Source of the DNA: Streptomyces sp. ST2-7A
Lineage (GTDB): Bacteria; Actinomycetota; Actinomycetes; Streptomycetales; Streptomycetaceae
NCBI RefSeq assembly: GCF_021390475.1
Contig: NZ_JAJUWS010000039.1
Span: 1-62,605 of the forward strand
DNA: 62,605 bases
Direction of reading: 5' to 3'
Positions 17,113 through 25,628 of the stretch are shown piece by piece (positions within the stretch are counted from its first letter, which is position 1; each line of letters begins with the position of its first letter). A program made the position numbers and the translations under genes. The notes below the pieces were generated by a model. It did not search any database. It saw nothing but the letters and a program-made list of their open reading frames with translations, and was not told where the DNA came from.

Positions 17113-18150
17113 ATGTCATCGACCCGGCAGCAGCGGTACGAGGCGGCGGCCATGACGGAGGACTGGCCCGGCGTGCGGGAGGGCGAGACCTTCCGTCCGA
17201 AAGTCCTGCCCGGCGCCGTGGTGGCGGTCCGTCGTCGGGCGGCGACCCGCGCCGACGCCGAGCCCGCCTTCTTCGTCCACGGCCTGGGGGGTTCCTCCCG
17301 CAACTGGTCCTCCCTGATGGAACGGTTGGCCGGTGACGTCGACTGCGAAGCGCTCGACCTGCCCGGCTTCGGCGCCTCCCCGCCGCCGGGGGACGGCGAC
17401 TACTCGCTCCCCGCCCACACCCGACGGGTGATCCGCTGCCTGGAGGCGTCCGGACGCGGACCGGTGCACCTCTTCGGCAACTCCCTCGGCGGCGCGGCGG
17501 CCACCCGGGTGGCCGCGCAGCGCCCGGACCTGGTGCGGTCGCTGACCCTGATCTCGCCCGCCCTCCCCGAACTGCGCCCCCAGCGCACCGCCGTGCCCAC
17601 CGCGCTGCTCGGCGCCCCCGGCGCCTCCCGCCTGATGGCCCGCCTGACCCGGGACTACCCGCCGGAGCGACGCGCCCGCGACGTGCTGCGCCTGTGCTAC
17701 GGCGATCCGGAACGGATCACCGAACGGGAACTGGCGGTGGCCGTGGCGGAGCAGGAGCGCCGTCAGACCCTGCCCTGGTTCTGGGACGCCCTGGGCCGCA
17801 CCGCGACCGGGATCTTCCACGCCTACACCCTGGGCGGCCCGCACTCGCTGTGGCGGCAGGCCGAACGGGTCCTGGCGCCGACCCTGCTGGTCTACGGCGG
17901 TCGGGACCGCCTGGTCGGCTTCCGGATGGCCCGGCGGGCCGCGATCGCCTTCCGTGACTCCCGTACGCTCGCCCTGCCCACCGCCGGTCACGTGGCGATG
18001 ATGGAGTTCCCCGACGCGGTGGCCGACGCCTTCCGTGAGCTGCGCGACGGGATCGACGGGCGCCCCGGCGCGGTCGTCCCGCCGGTGGTCCCCCGGTCGT
18101 CCGCCGCGACGGCTCCCCGAGCCGGGAGCCGGAGGGTCGATGCGTCCTGA
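17113..18150 (+). CDS. alpha/beta hydrolase
   Basis: A 345-residue hydrolase with FFVHGLGGSSRNW as oxyanion region, the nucleophile elbow GNSLGG (an Asn precedes the Ser), a catalytic Asp in LVYGGRDRLVG and His in LPTAGHVAMMEFP, plus a helical cap between. The start is set by TAATAT seven bases upstream; ATG 17152 is an alternative. Its last 11 bases overlap the start of the DUF3152 gene, which suggests co-transcription and coupled translation. The substrate is unknown. Confidence 0.88.
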   Translation: MSSTRQQRYEAAAMTEDWPGVREGETFRPKVLPGAVVAVRRRAATRADAEPAFFVHGLGGSSRNWSSLMERLAGDVDCEALDLPGFGASPPPGDGDYSLPAHTRRVIRCLEASGRGPVHLFGNSLGGAAATRVAAQRPDLVRSLTLISPALPELRPQRTAVPTALLGAPGASRLMARLTRDYPPERRARDVLRLCYGDPERITERELAVAVAEQERRQTLPWFWDALGRTATGIFHAYTLGGPHSLWRQAERVLAPTLLVYGGRDRLVGFRMARRAAIAFRDSRTLALPTAGHVAMMEFPDAVADAFRELRDGIDGRPGAVVPPVVPRSSAATAPRAGSRRVDAS

Positions 18151-19570
18151 GGACCGGGGCCACGGCCCGTACGGCAATTCCCACCCGTCCGCACACCCTC
18201 CGGCCCGACCCCGTCCCGGGGCCGGGCCGTCACCGGGCTTTCCGCATCCGACCGGTCCCACCGGCCCCCACCCCCCGGGTCCCGGTGAACCGTGGACGGC
18301 CCGGGACGCGGGCCCCCCGCCCCGGGCCGCCCGCCCCTTCCCGGGAACCACCGCGGAACCCCCGTTCTCGCCCTTCGTGCCGCCGCCGTACGGTCACCGC
18401 GACCGCTCCGGGCCCCGGCCCGACTATCTGGCGGCCTTCGACGAGCCCGACCCCGACACGGGGTCCGACACCGGGCCCCGGGGAAGCGGGGCACCGCCCC
18501 CGGCGACCTCCGAGGCGCGGGGGGAGGAGTCGACGGGCTCCGACGCCGGACCCGACACCGCGGGGTCCCCGACCGGGCGGGGGCGCGGACACCGCGCCGC
18601 GCGCCGTCCCCGCCGGGGCGCCGAACGGCCGGCCGGCCGACACCCGGGGGACGACGGTGACCCCGACGACCCCGGTACTCCCGACTCCACCGGCCGCGTC
18701 ACCGGCCGGACCGCCGACGCCCCCGAGGGGCGGGGACGCACCATCACCGGCGCGGCCGCCGCGGCGGTGGTCACCGTCCTCGCGGTCACCGTCGCCGGTC
18801 AGATGACCGGGACCGGGCCCGGTCCCGGGGAGCGGGCGGCCACCCTCGCCGAGGGCGCGCCGCCCCCCGTGCCCGGTGGCGGCCCGGTCGACCCCGGGGC
18901 CGCCGGGGACCGGGAGGAGTCGTACGCGGACGGGGCCGACGAGCCCGCCGGACCACCCGACTTCGACACCTGGTTCGCCGACCCCCTGGAGATGGACCCG
19001 GAAACCACCGGCAGCGGGGAACTGGTCCCGGTGGCCGGCTCCGACCCGGCCGTCAATCCCGAGGCCCGTACCCTGCTGCGCTACCGGGTGGACGTCGAGC
19101 GGGAGCTGCCGGACCTGGGCATGGACCCGGAACACTTCGCGCAGGCGGTGCACCGCACGCTCTCCGACCCGCGAGGCTGGGGCAACGAGGGCGAGCGGTC
19201 CTTCGCCCGGGTCTCCTCCGGCGAGTACGACTTCGTGATCACCCTGGCCACCCCCGGCACCACGCACGACTGGTGCCGCCGGTCCGCGCTGGACACCGCG
19301 ATCGACAACGTCTCCTGTGACTCGGCGAGCACCGAACGGGTGGTGCTCAACGCCTTCCGCTGGGCCGAGGGCGCCGAGACCTTCGGCTCGGATATGCGCG
19401 GGTACCGCGAGATGCTGATCAACCACGAGGTGGGCCACCGCATCGGCTACAACCACGTGGTCTGCCCGGCGGAGGGGGAGTTGGCGCCGGTCATGATGCA
19501 GCAGACGAAGTTCCTCACCACCGCCGGCATCACCTGCGAACCCAACCCCTGGCCGCACCCCGACCGCTGA
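18140..19570 (+). CDS. DUF3152 membrane-anchored protein with metzincin-type zinc motif
   Basis: A 476-residue protein. The first 190 residues are Pro/Gly/Arg-rich and disordered. One membrane segment follows (ITGAAAAAVVTVLAVTVAG), then the DUF3152 domain outside the cell. The motif HEVGHRIGYNH at 429-439 has the spacing HExxHxxGxxH of metzincin proteases, with a Met-containing turn (APVMMQQ) about 15 residues later. Two pairs of Cys may form disulfides. Zinc protease activity is inference. The ATG follows GGAGGGTCG, and it overlaps the preceding gene by 11 bases. Confidence 0.87.
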   Translation: MRPEDRGHGPYGNSHPSAHPPARPRPGAGPSPGFPHPTGPTGPHPPGPGEPWTARDAGPPPRAARPFPGTTAEPPFSPFVPPPYGHRDRSGPRPDYLAAFDEPDPDTGSDTGPRGSGAPPPATSEARGEESTGSDAGPDTAGSPTGRGRGHRAARRPRRGAERPAGRHPGDDGDPDDPGTPDSTGRVTGRTADAPEGRGRTITGAAAAAVVTVLAVTVAGQMTGTGPGPGERAATLAEGAPPPVPGGGPVDPGAAGDREESYADGADEPAGPPDFDTWFADPLEMDPETTGSGELVPVAGSDPAVNPEARTLLRYRVDVERELPDLGMDPEHFAQAVHRTLSDPRGWGNEGERSFARVSSGEYDFVITLATPGTTHDWCRRSALDTAIDNVSCDSASTERVVLNAFRWAEGAETFGSDMRGYREMLINHEVGHRIGYNHVVCPAEGELAPVMMQQTKFLTTAGITCEPNPWPHPDR

Positions 19571-20030
19571 GCCCTTCCGGACCGCCCGACCCTCCCGGCT
19601 GGTCCGGGGACCGCGCCCGCCCCGGGGACACGGCGCCCCGGGTCGGTGGCCGACACCGGCCCCGCCCCGCCCGGACGCGGCGTCACGACCCGTGCTCCGC
19701 ACCGGTCGTGACCCCCGAAAGAGCTCCGTACCGCGCCTTAACGCCTCTTCGGGGCCGGGGTTACGTTTCTTCACCCCTTCCGGTGGTGTGACGGACAACC
19801 GTCCGTCATGACCCCCCATCACCCGCTTACCGTCGTCCCCCGGACCTCGTGGGGCGCTCGTGCGCTCCCGCGGACCACGGTGATCGAGACCCCGGGCACC
19901 CCGCCCCGCCCCGACGCCGACCCGAGCGGACCGTCCCGGCCCGCGGCGGCGGCGCCCGGACGCGGTCGGGCGACGGCCCGGCCACCAGGGGCCCCCGGCC
20001 CCGGAAACAGGAAACGGAGGGGTGTCACCG
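19571..20030 (+). other. intergenic region before the DUF3492 remnant
   Basis: About 460 bases. Contains TTAACG/TTACGT stretches, the perfect inverted repeat at 19790-19807, and an open frame from ATG 19808 that is Arg/Pro/Gly-rich and looks non-coding. In related genomes I recall an additional spherulin-4-like gene here; none is visible in this window. Confidence 0.45.
19790..19807. repeat. perfect inverted repeat
   Basis: GACGGAC and GTCCGTC are separated by AACC. It could be an operator or RNA hairpin ahead of the DUF3492 remnant and epimerase genes. An ATG follows directly, but its frame does not look like protein. Confidence 0.5.
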
Positions 20031-21014
20031 GTGCGAGTCGCGATACTCACCGAGGGTGGCCACCCGTACGCGCGCGGCGAGTCCGCCGCGTGGTGCGAGC
20101 GGCTGCCGCGCGGACCGGGCGGCCACACGTCCGAGATCCACGCGCTCGGCCGCTCGGCGCTCCACCCCCGTCCGCCGGGTGTGGTCTCCCCGCGGACCGC
20201 CCCTCTGTGGGGCCCGCTCCCCGACCCCTCGGGTCCGGGACACGGACGCGCCGGGCGGCGTCCGGACCGACGGTACGCGGAGGCGTTCGCCGAACTCGCC
20301 GGGACGCTGTGCGCGCCCGGGGACCCGGCCGCCGGTCCGCGTGGCGCGGCGGGTCCCCGGCTGCGCTTCGCCGACGGCCCCCACACCCTCGCCGATCCGG
20401 CCGTCGACCACGGCGGGCTCTCGGGGTGGCTGCGCTCGGAGACCGCCCCGCGGGTGCTCGAGGCGGCCTGCCGCGCCCCCGGCGCCCCGCGCGCGGGGCG
20501 GAAGGTCCGGGTCCCGGACCCGCTGTCGGCCACCGAGCGTCCGGAGCGGGCACCGCGTCCGCCGGGTCTCGACCGGCACCACCCGGAGCCGGTCCCGGAG
20601 GCCCCGACGTCGGACGGCCCGCACGACCCGCGGACCCCGGGGGACGCCGGGGACGGCTCGGGGCCCCGACGGATCCGCGCCGGTGTCCTCCGCCGGGGGC
20701 CGCTCGCCGGCCGTGGCCGCCGCCTCCCCGGGCCGGGGTGGGCAGGTGTGTCCCCCGTGCCCGACGCCCTCACCGGGGCGTTGATCGGGATGGTGGTCGC
20801 CGTCGCGCTGCTGCTCCCCGCGGTGTGGGCCACCTGCTGCCGCGCCGCCGCCCACCGACCCGTCCCGGTCCCGGCGCCCCCGGCCCGCCGGGGTCCGGGA
20901 CGCCCACCGGCCGCCCCGGCGGTCCCGGTCACCCGGTCGCCCGGTCGGGCCGCCGGTTCGTCACCCCCGTCCGCGGAGCCCCCGGGCCCGCCCACAAGGA
21001 GAGAACAACCATGA
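20031..21014 (+). pseudogene. shortened DUF3492 glycosyltransferase, probably decayed
   Basis: The N-terminal 170 or so residues read like the DUF3492 part of a GT4 glycosyltransferase: VRVAILTEGGHPYARGESAA, RTAPLWGP, and SETAPRVLEAACRAPGAPRA. In family members as I recall them a GT4 domain of several hundred residues follows. Here the frame instead continues as Pro/Gly/Arg-rich sequence with one membrane segment (ALTGALIGMVVAVALLLPAV) and stops at 327 codons. The catalytic domain is therefore missing. It may be a degenerate remnant or a new short protein. GGAGG lies before the GTG, and its stop overlaps the epimerase start (ATGA). Confidence 0.6.
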
Positions 21015-22045
21015 GAGTGCTGCTGCTCGGTGCGGCCGGATACCTGGGTCGTTTCATCGCCGAACGGCTGCTCGCCGACCCCGCCGTGCACCTGACCGCG
21101 CTGGGCCGGGGGGACGACGCCGATGTCCGTTTCGACCTGGCCACCGGCAGTCCGGGGGCGCTGACCCGCTTCCTGGACGCGGTGCACCCCGGAGTGGTCG
21201 TCAACTGCGCCGGGGCCATCCGCGGCACCGCCACCGAACTGACCCGGCACAACACCATCGCCACCGCCACCCTCTGCGAGTCGCTGCGCCGCAGCGCCTG
21301 CGGAGCCCGGCTGGTGCACGTCGGGTGTGCCTCCGAGTACGGTCCCTCGCCGCGCGGTTCCTCGCTCGCCGAGGACACCGCGCCGCGCCCCGGCGGCCCG
21401 TACGGGCTGAGCAAGCTCGCCGCGACCGAGCTGGTGACCGGGTCCGGCCTGGACGCCATCGTCCTGCGGGTCTTCTCGCCCACCGGGCCCGGCACGCCGG
21501 CCGGCTCGCCACTGGGCCGGCTGGCCGACTCGATGCGTCGGGCCCTCCAGCACGGCGAGACCGAGCTGCGGCTGACCGGCCTGGGGGTGCAGCGGGACTT
21601 CGTGGACGTCCGCGACGTCGCCCGGGCCGTGCACGCGGCCACCCTCTCCGCCGCCAGGGGAGTGGTGAACATCGGTTCCGGTCAGGCGGTGCGGCTGCGG
21701 GACGCGGCGACCACCCTGGCTCGGGTCTCCGGTTTCACCGGGCTGCTGCACGAGGTCGACGTCCCGCACGGTCCGCACGCCGGTCATCCGGGTCACATCG
21801 GCCATTCGGGACACGACATCCGCGCCGGTGCGGTGCCCGGCCCCCGGGCCGCGGACCGCTCCCCCCAGGGGGCGGGTCCCGAGCGTCCCGTCGACGCCCC
21901 GCCGGTGCCGCCGTACCCGGACGGCTGCGGCCCCTGGCAGCAGGCCGACGTCCGGGCCGCCCGGGACCGACTGGGCTGGCGCTCGCGGATCAACCTCGAG
22001 GAGTCGCTCGCCGACATCTGGATGGAGGCGGCCTGCCGCCTGTGA
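21011..22045 (+). CDS. NAD-dependent epimerase/dehydratase (extended SDR)
   Basis: Sugar-nucleotide-type SDR of 344 residues. Rossmann motif GAAGYLG lies near the N-terminus, and the catalytic YGLSK follows at about residue 135. VQRDFVDVRDVARAV is the typical substrate-domain signature. It contains an unusual His/Gly-rich insert (HGPHAGHPGHIGHSGHD, about 257-273) before the C-terminal ADVRAARDRLGW. The start is ATG behind CAAGGAGAG. The substrate is unknown; a sugar nucleotide is likely by family. It is translationally coupled to the preceding remnant by ATGA overlap. Confidence 0.86.
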   Translation: MRVLLLGAAGYLGRFIAERLLADPAVHLTALGRGDDADVRFDLATGSPGALTRFLDAVHPGVVVNCAGAIRGTATELTRHNTIATATLCESLRRSACGARLVHVGCASEYGPSPRGSSLAEDTAPRPGGPYGLSKLAATELVTGSGLDAIVLRVFSPTGPGTPAGSPLGRLADSMRRALQHGETELRLTGLGVQRDFVDVRDVARAVHAATLSAARGVVNIGSGQAVRLRDAATTLARVSGFTGLLHEVDVPHGPHAGHPGHIGHSGHDIRAGAVPGPRAADRSPQGAGPERPVDAPPVPPYPDGCGPWQQADVRAARDRLGWRSRINLEESLADIWMEAACRL

Positions 22046-22211
22046 GCGGTCCGTGCCGCCCCGTCGGCCGGTCGGTCGGGACCCCGACCGACCGGCCGAC
22101 GGACCGACTGCCGGACATCCCGTCTCGCCGGTCGGGACGGGTGTCTCGGAATGGAATCACGCGTGGCAGTGTTGCGACGGAACGACCTGTCCCCCGACCC
22201 CCGGAGTCCCC

Positions 22212-23390
22212 GTGTCGCTGCCACCCCTGGTCGAGCCCGCCGCGGAGCTCACCGTCGACGAGGTTCGCCGGTACTCCCGCCACCTGATCATTCCCGACGT
22301 GGGGATGGAAGGACAGAAGCGGCTGAAGAACGCGAAGGTCCTGTGCGTGGGCGCCGGGGGTCTCGGCTCCCCGGCCCTGATGTACCTGGCGGCGGCCGGT
22401 GTCGGCACGCTGGGCGTCGTCGAGTTCGACACCGTGGACGAGTCGAACCTCCAGCGGCAGATCATCCACAGTCAGGCGGACATCGGTCGGCCCAAGGCCG
22501 TCTCCGCCAAGGAGACCGTGCAGGGCATCAACCCCTACACCGAGGTTCGGATCCACGACGAGCGCCTGGATTCCTCCAACGTCATGGAGATGTTCGCGCA
22601 GTACGACCTGATCGTGGACGGCACCGACAACTTCGCCACCCGCTACCTGGTCAACGACGCCTGCGTGCTGCTGGGCAAGCCGTACGTGTGGGGTTCGATC
22701 TACCGCTTCGACGGTCAGGCGTCGGTCTTCTGGTCCGAGCACGGCCCCTGCTACCGCTGCCTGTACCCCGAGCCCCCGCCGCCCGGCATGGTGCCCTCCT
22801 GCGCCGAGGGCGGCGTGCTCGGCGTGCTGTGCGCCTCGATCGGCTCGATCCAGGTCAACGAGGCGATCAAGCTGCTGGCCGGCATCGGCGAGCCGCTGCT
22901 CGGTCGACTGATGATCTACGACGCCCTGGAGATGACCTACCGGCAGGTCAAGATCCGCAAGGACCCGAATTGCGCGATCTGCGGTGACAACCCCACCGTC
23001 ACCGAGCTGATCGACTACGAGGCGTTCTGCGGCGTCGTCTCCGAAGAGGCGCAGGAGGCGGCGGCCGGCTCCACGATCACTCCGGCGCAGCTCAAGGAGT
23101 GGATCGACGGTGACGAGAAGATCGACATCATCGACGTCCGCGAGCCCAACGAGTACGAGATCGTCTCCATCCCCGGCGCCCGGCTGATCCCGAAGAACGA
23201 GTTCCTCATGGGCACCGCCCTGCAGGACCTCCCGCAGGACCGGCGGATCGTGCTGCACTGCAAGACCGGCATCCGCTCGGCCGAGGTACTGGCGGTACTG
23301 AAGAACGCCGGCTTCGCCGACGCCGTGCACGTGGGCGGCGGCGTCATCGGCTGGGTCAACCAGATCGAGCCGACCAAGCCCGTTTACTGA
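22212..23390 (+). CDS. moeZ: MoeZ/MoeB-like adenylyltransferase with rhodanese domain
   Basis: MoeZ activates ubiquitin-like sulfur carriers (MoaD, ThiS, CysO type) by adenylation and loads sulfur through its rhodanese domain. The 392-residue product has the E1-like GAGGLGSP nucleotide motif, NLQRQ, the zinc-binding pairs CYRC and CAIC, and a C-terminal rhodanese domain with the active-site Cys in HCKTGIRSAEV. The GTG start is preceded by GGAG. It stands alone as a single transcription unit closed by a clear terminator, and would supply sulfur for molybdopterin via MoaE at 56370. Confidence 0.95.
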   Translation: MSLPPLVEPAAELTVDEVRRYSRHLIIPDVGMEGQKRLKNAKVLCVGAGGLGSPALMYLAAAGVGTLGVVEFDTVDESNLQRQIIHSQADIGRPKAVSAKETVQGINPYTEVRIHDERLDSSNVMEMFAQYDLIVDGTDNFATRYLVNDACVLLGKPYVWGSIYRFDGQASVFWSEHGPCYRCLYPEPPPPGMVPSCAEGGVLGVLCASIGSIQVNEAIKLLAGIGEPLLGRLMIYDALEMTYRQVKIRKDPNCAICGDNPTVTELIDYEAFCGVVSEEAQEAAAGSTITPAQLKEWIDGDEKIDIIDVREPNEYEIVSIPGARLIPKNEFLMGTALQDLPQDRRIVLHCKTGIRSAEVLAVLKNAGFADAVHVGGGVIGWVNQIEPTKPVY

Positions 23391-23420
23391 TCCCCCGCGG
23401 GTGAACCGCCCGGCGGTGGA

Positions 23421-23457
23421 AGCCCACGACCCCCACCCGGTGGAGTCGTGGGCTTTT
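23421..23457 (+). terminator. intrinsic terminator of moeZ
   Basis: AGCCCACGAC pairs perfectly with GTCGTGGGCT, with further pairing inside the loop (CCACC/GGTGG), and is followed by TTTT. It is one of the few classical T-tailed terminators in this window. Confidence 0.88.
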
Positions 23458-23681
23458 CCGCTTCCCCGTCGGTGGGGGACGCGGTCGACGGATGGTGAAC
23501 GGCGCCGGTCGTGTCGGTCGGTGTCGGTCGGCCGAGACCGACCGGCGCCGACCGGGGACGCGTCACGGCCGCTCCGGGGCGTCGTCCGGTCCCGCCCCCG
23601 GGCGCTCCCGATGGACCGGCGCCCGGCGGCGACCCCGGCGTGTTCCGGCCCGGGCGGACGGGTCGCCCCGGGCCGCGCGGC

Positions 23682-25418
23682 TCAGCCGCAGATCAGGCCG
23701 TCCTGCGGGATGAGCCCCGAGAGCAGGTAGTCGTTCACGGCCTCGTCCACGCACTCGCTGCCCATCGCGTAGGCGCCGTGCCCCTCACCTTCCCGGGTGA
23801 TGAGGACCCCCACGCCCTCACCCAGGGCGTCCCGCATCCGCTCCGCGCCCTCGTACGGCGTGGCGGGGTCCCCGGTGGTGCCGATCAGGAGGATCTCACG
23901 GGCGCCCTCGGCGCCGATCCCCACCCGGTTGTCCCCGCGCGTGCCGGCCCCGCCGGGGGCGTCGTCGCCCGCCACGGGGTCCTCGGAGCTCTCGCCGGTA
24001 CCCGACTCCCCGGTGTCATCGTCACTGTCGCCGTCCTCGGTGCCCGGGCCCGGGACCGGCCAGCCCTCGCACCCCGCGACCGACCACACCAGCAGGTCGC
24101 CGAAGGCCGGTGATGCCTCCAGGAACTCCTCGCGGTACTCGTCCACCGCGGCGATCCCCGGCCCGCCCGGCGCGTCGGCGCAGCCGATGGCCGTGAACGC
24201 GTCGTTCTGGTTGCTGTAGCGACCCTGCTCGTCCCGCCCGTTGTAGATGTCGGCGAGGGCCAGCAGCAACTCCCCGTCGTCACCGTTCATCGCGGTGTTC
24301 AGGCCGAGGGTGAGGTAGGGCCAGAACTCCTCGTCGTAGAGGGTCAGGATGATGCCGGTCAGTGCCAGGTCGGTGGTCAGCAGCCGTTCCCCGTCGCCGT
24401 CCAGCGGCCGGTCGCGCAACCCCTCCAGGAAGTCGGCGACCACCGCCGAGCCCTCCTCGGGGTCGGTTCCCACCGGGCAGTCGGCACCCTCCTCCTCGGC
24501 GCAGTACGCCATCCAGTTCTCCAGGGCCAACTGGAACCCGGCCGCCTGGTACAGCCCCACCTCGGTGGGGTCGGTGGTCGGGTCCACCACGGCGTCGAGC
24601 ACCGCCCGACCGACGTTCTCCGGGAACAGGCTGGCGTGCGTCGCGCCCAGTTCGGTGCCGTAGGAGACGCCGAAGTAGTGCAGTTGCCCGTCGCCCAGCA
24701 CGTGGCGCAGCAGGTCGAGGTCGCGGGCGGTGTTGGCGGTGGTCAGGTGCGGCAGCAGATCACCGGCGGCCTCCTCGCAGCCGGCGATGTACTCGGCGTC
24801 CAGCTCCGCCATCAGCTCCTCCTCGCGGGAGTCGCGCGGCGGTCCGCCGAGTTCCTGTGCCATCCGGTCCCGCCGCTCGCCGTCCAGACACACCACGCCG
24901 GCGCTGTTCCCCACCCCGCGCGGGTCGAAGGAGACCAGGTCGTAACCGCCACGCAGTTCCTCGTACTCCTCGGCGGCGTGCGGCAGGGTGTACACGCCCG
25001 AGGAGCCCGGACCGCCGAAGTTGAAGACCAGCGAGCCGATCCGGTCGCCCGCGTCGGCGGTGGAGACGGCCCTGACCAGGGCGATGTCGATGGTCTCGCC
25101 CTCGGTGTCCTCCCAGTCCACCGGCACGGTGAGCGAGGAGCACTGCCACGGGGTGCCGTCCGGCAGTTCACCGGGGGCATCGCCGCCGCCCTGTTCGACG
25201 GAGGGCTCGGGGCAGGCCGACCACTCCAGGCTCTGGCGGGCCAGGGACTCCGGCAGGCCGGGGTAGTCGCGTGCGGTGGGCGTGGAACGGTCGGTCGGTT
25301 CCGCGGAACCGCCGTCGTCCCCGTCGTCCGCGGTGCAGGCCCCGGTCACCAGCACGGCGGCGGTGACCAGGGCGGCGAGGCGGGTGCCCCGGTGTCGGGA
25401 ACGGTGTGGTCCGGGCAT
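23682..25418 (-). CDS. secreted lipoprotein alpha/beta hydrolase, Tap-like (copy 1)
   Basis: A 578-residue exported hydrolase of the tripeptidyl aminopeptidase (Tap, S33) type. It has a signal peptide with lipobox VTGAC, so it is probably a membrane-anchored peptidase. Conserved blocks are FNFGGPGSSGV, FDPRGVGNSAG, the nucleophile GVSYGTELGA, the acid in GTTGDPATPYEGA and His in GEGHGAYAMG. A disordered acidic insert (about 483-520, GDSDDDTGESGTG) precedes the acid. The ATG follows a GGGGAGAC ribosome site; the frame remains open 27 codons further. It is the last gene of three tandem paralogues. Confidence 0.9.
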   Translation of the reverse strand: MPGPHRSRHRGTRLAALVTAAVLVTGACTADDGDDGGSAEPTDRSTPTARDYPGLPESLARQSLEWSACPEPSVEQGGGDAPGELPDGTPWQCSSLTVPVDWEDTEGETIDIALVRAVSTADAGDRIGSLVFNFGGPGSSGVYTLPHAAEEYEELRGGYDLVSFDPRGVGNSAGVVCLDGERRDRMAQELGGPPRDSREEELMAELDAEYIAGCEEAAGDLLPHLTTANTARDLDLLRHVLGDGQLHYFGVSYGTELGATHASLFPENVGRAVLDAVVDPTTDPTEVGLYQAAGFQLALENWMAYCAEEEGADCPVGTDPEEGSAVVADFLEGLRDRPLDGDGERLLTTDLALTGIILTLYDEEFWPYLTLGLNTAMNGDDGELLLALADIYNGRDEQGRYSNQNDAFTAIGCADAPGGPGIAAVDEYREEFLEASPAFGDLLVWSVAGCEGWPVPGPGTEDGDSDDDTGESGTGESSEDPVAGDDAPGGAGTRGDNRVGIGAEGAREILLIGTTGDPATPYEGAERMRDALGEGVGVLITREGEGHGAYAMGSECVDEAVNDYLLSGLIPQDGLICG

Positions 25419-25628
25419 CGGTTGTCTCCCCCGTGTGTGGCGCGGGCCCGTGGGGTGCGGCCCGACGCTCGAAGGTCGTCGGCTCGTTTTGCGGTTCACG
25501 GTCTTCGGCTCTGTGGTCCGTGGCTCCGTGACCCGGGATGTGTTTCCCGGGGGCCGGGCCGGGCCGGTGCCGTGATCGGGCTGATCGGTCTGCTGTGGTG
25601 TCCCCGTCCGCTCGCCTTCCCTCCGTCG

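Noticed and set aside
19808..21010. Longer epimerase N-terminus from ATG 19808
   Set aside because: The added 400 residues are Arg/Pro/Gly-rich without folds, while ATG 21011 has a clear ribosome site and starts the Rossmann motif.
18230..21814. Open frame of 1194 codons on the minus strand
   Set aside because: It is opposite to well-supported DUF3152 and epimerase genes, has Arg/Gly/Pro/Val-rich composition, no domain and no start signal. Long empty frames are expected in DNA with such high G+C.
25419..25628. Additional small gene between two Tap-like genes
   Set aside because: No frame with ribosome site or typical composition; it looks like promoter sequence.
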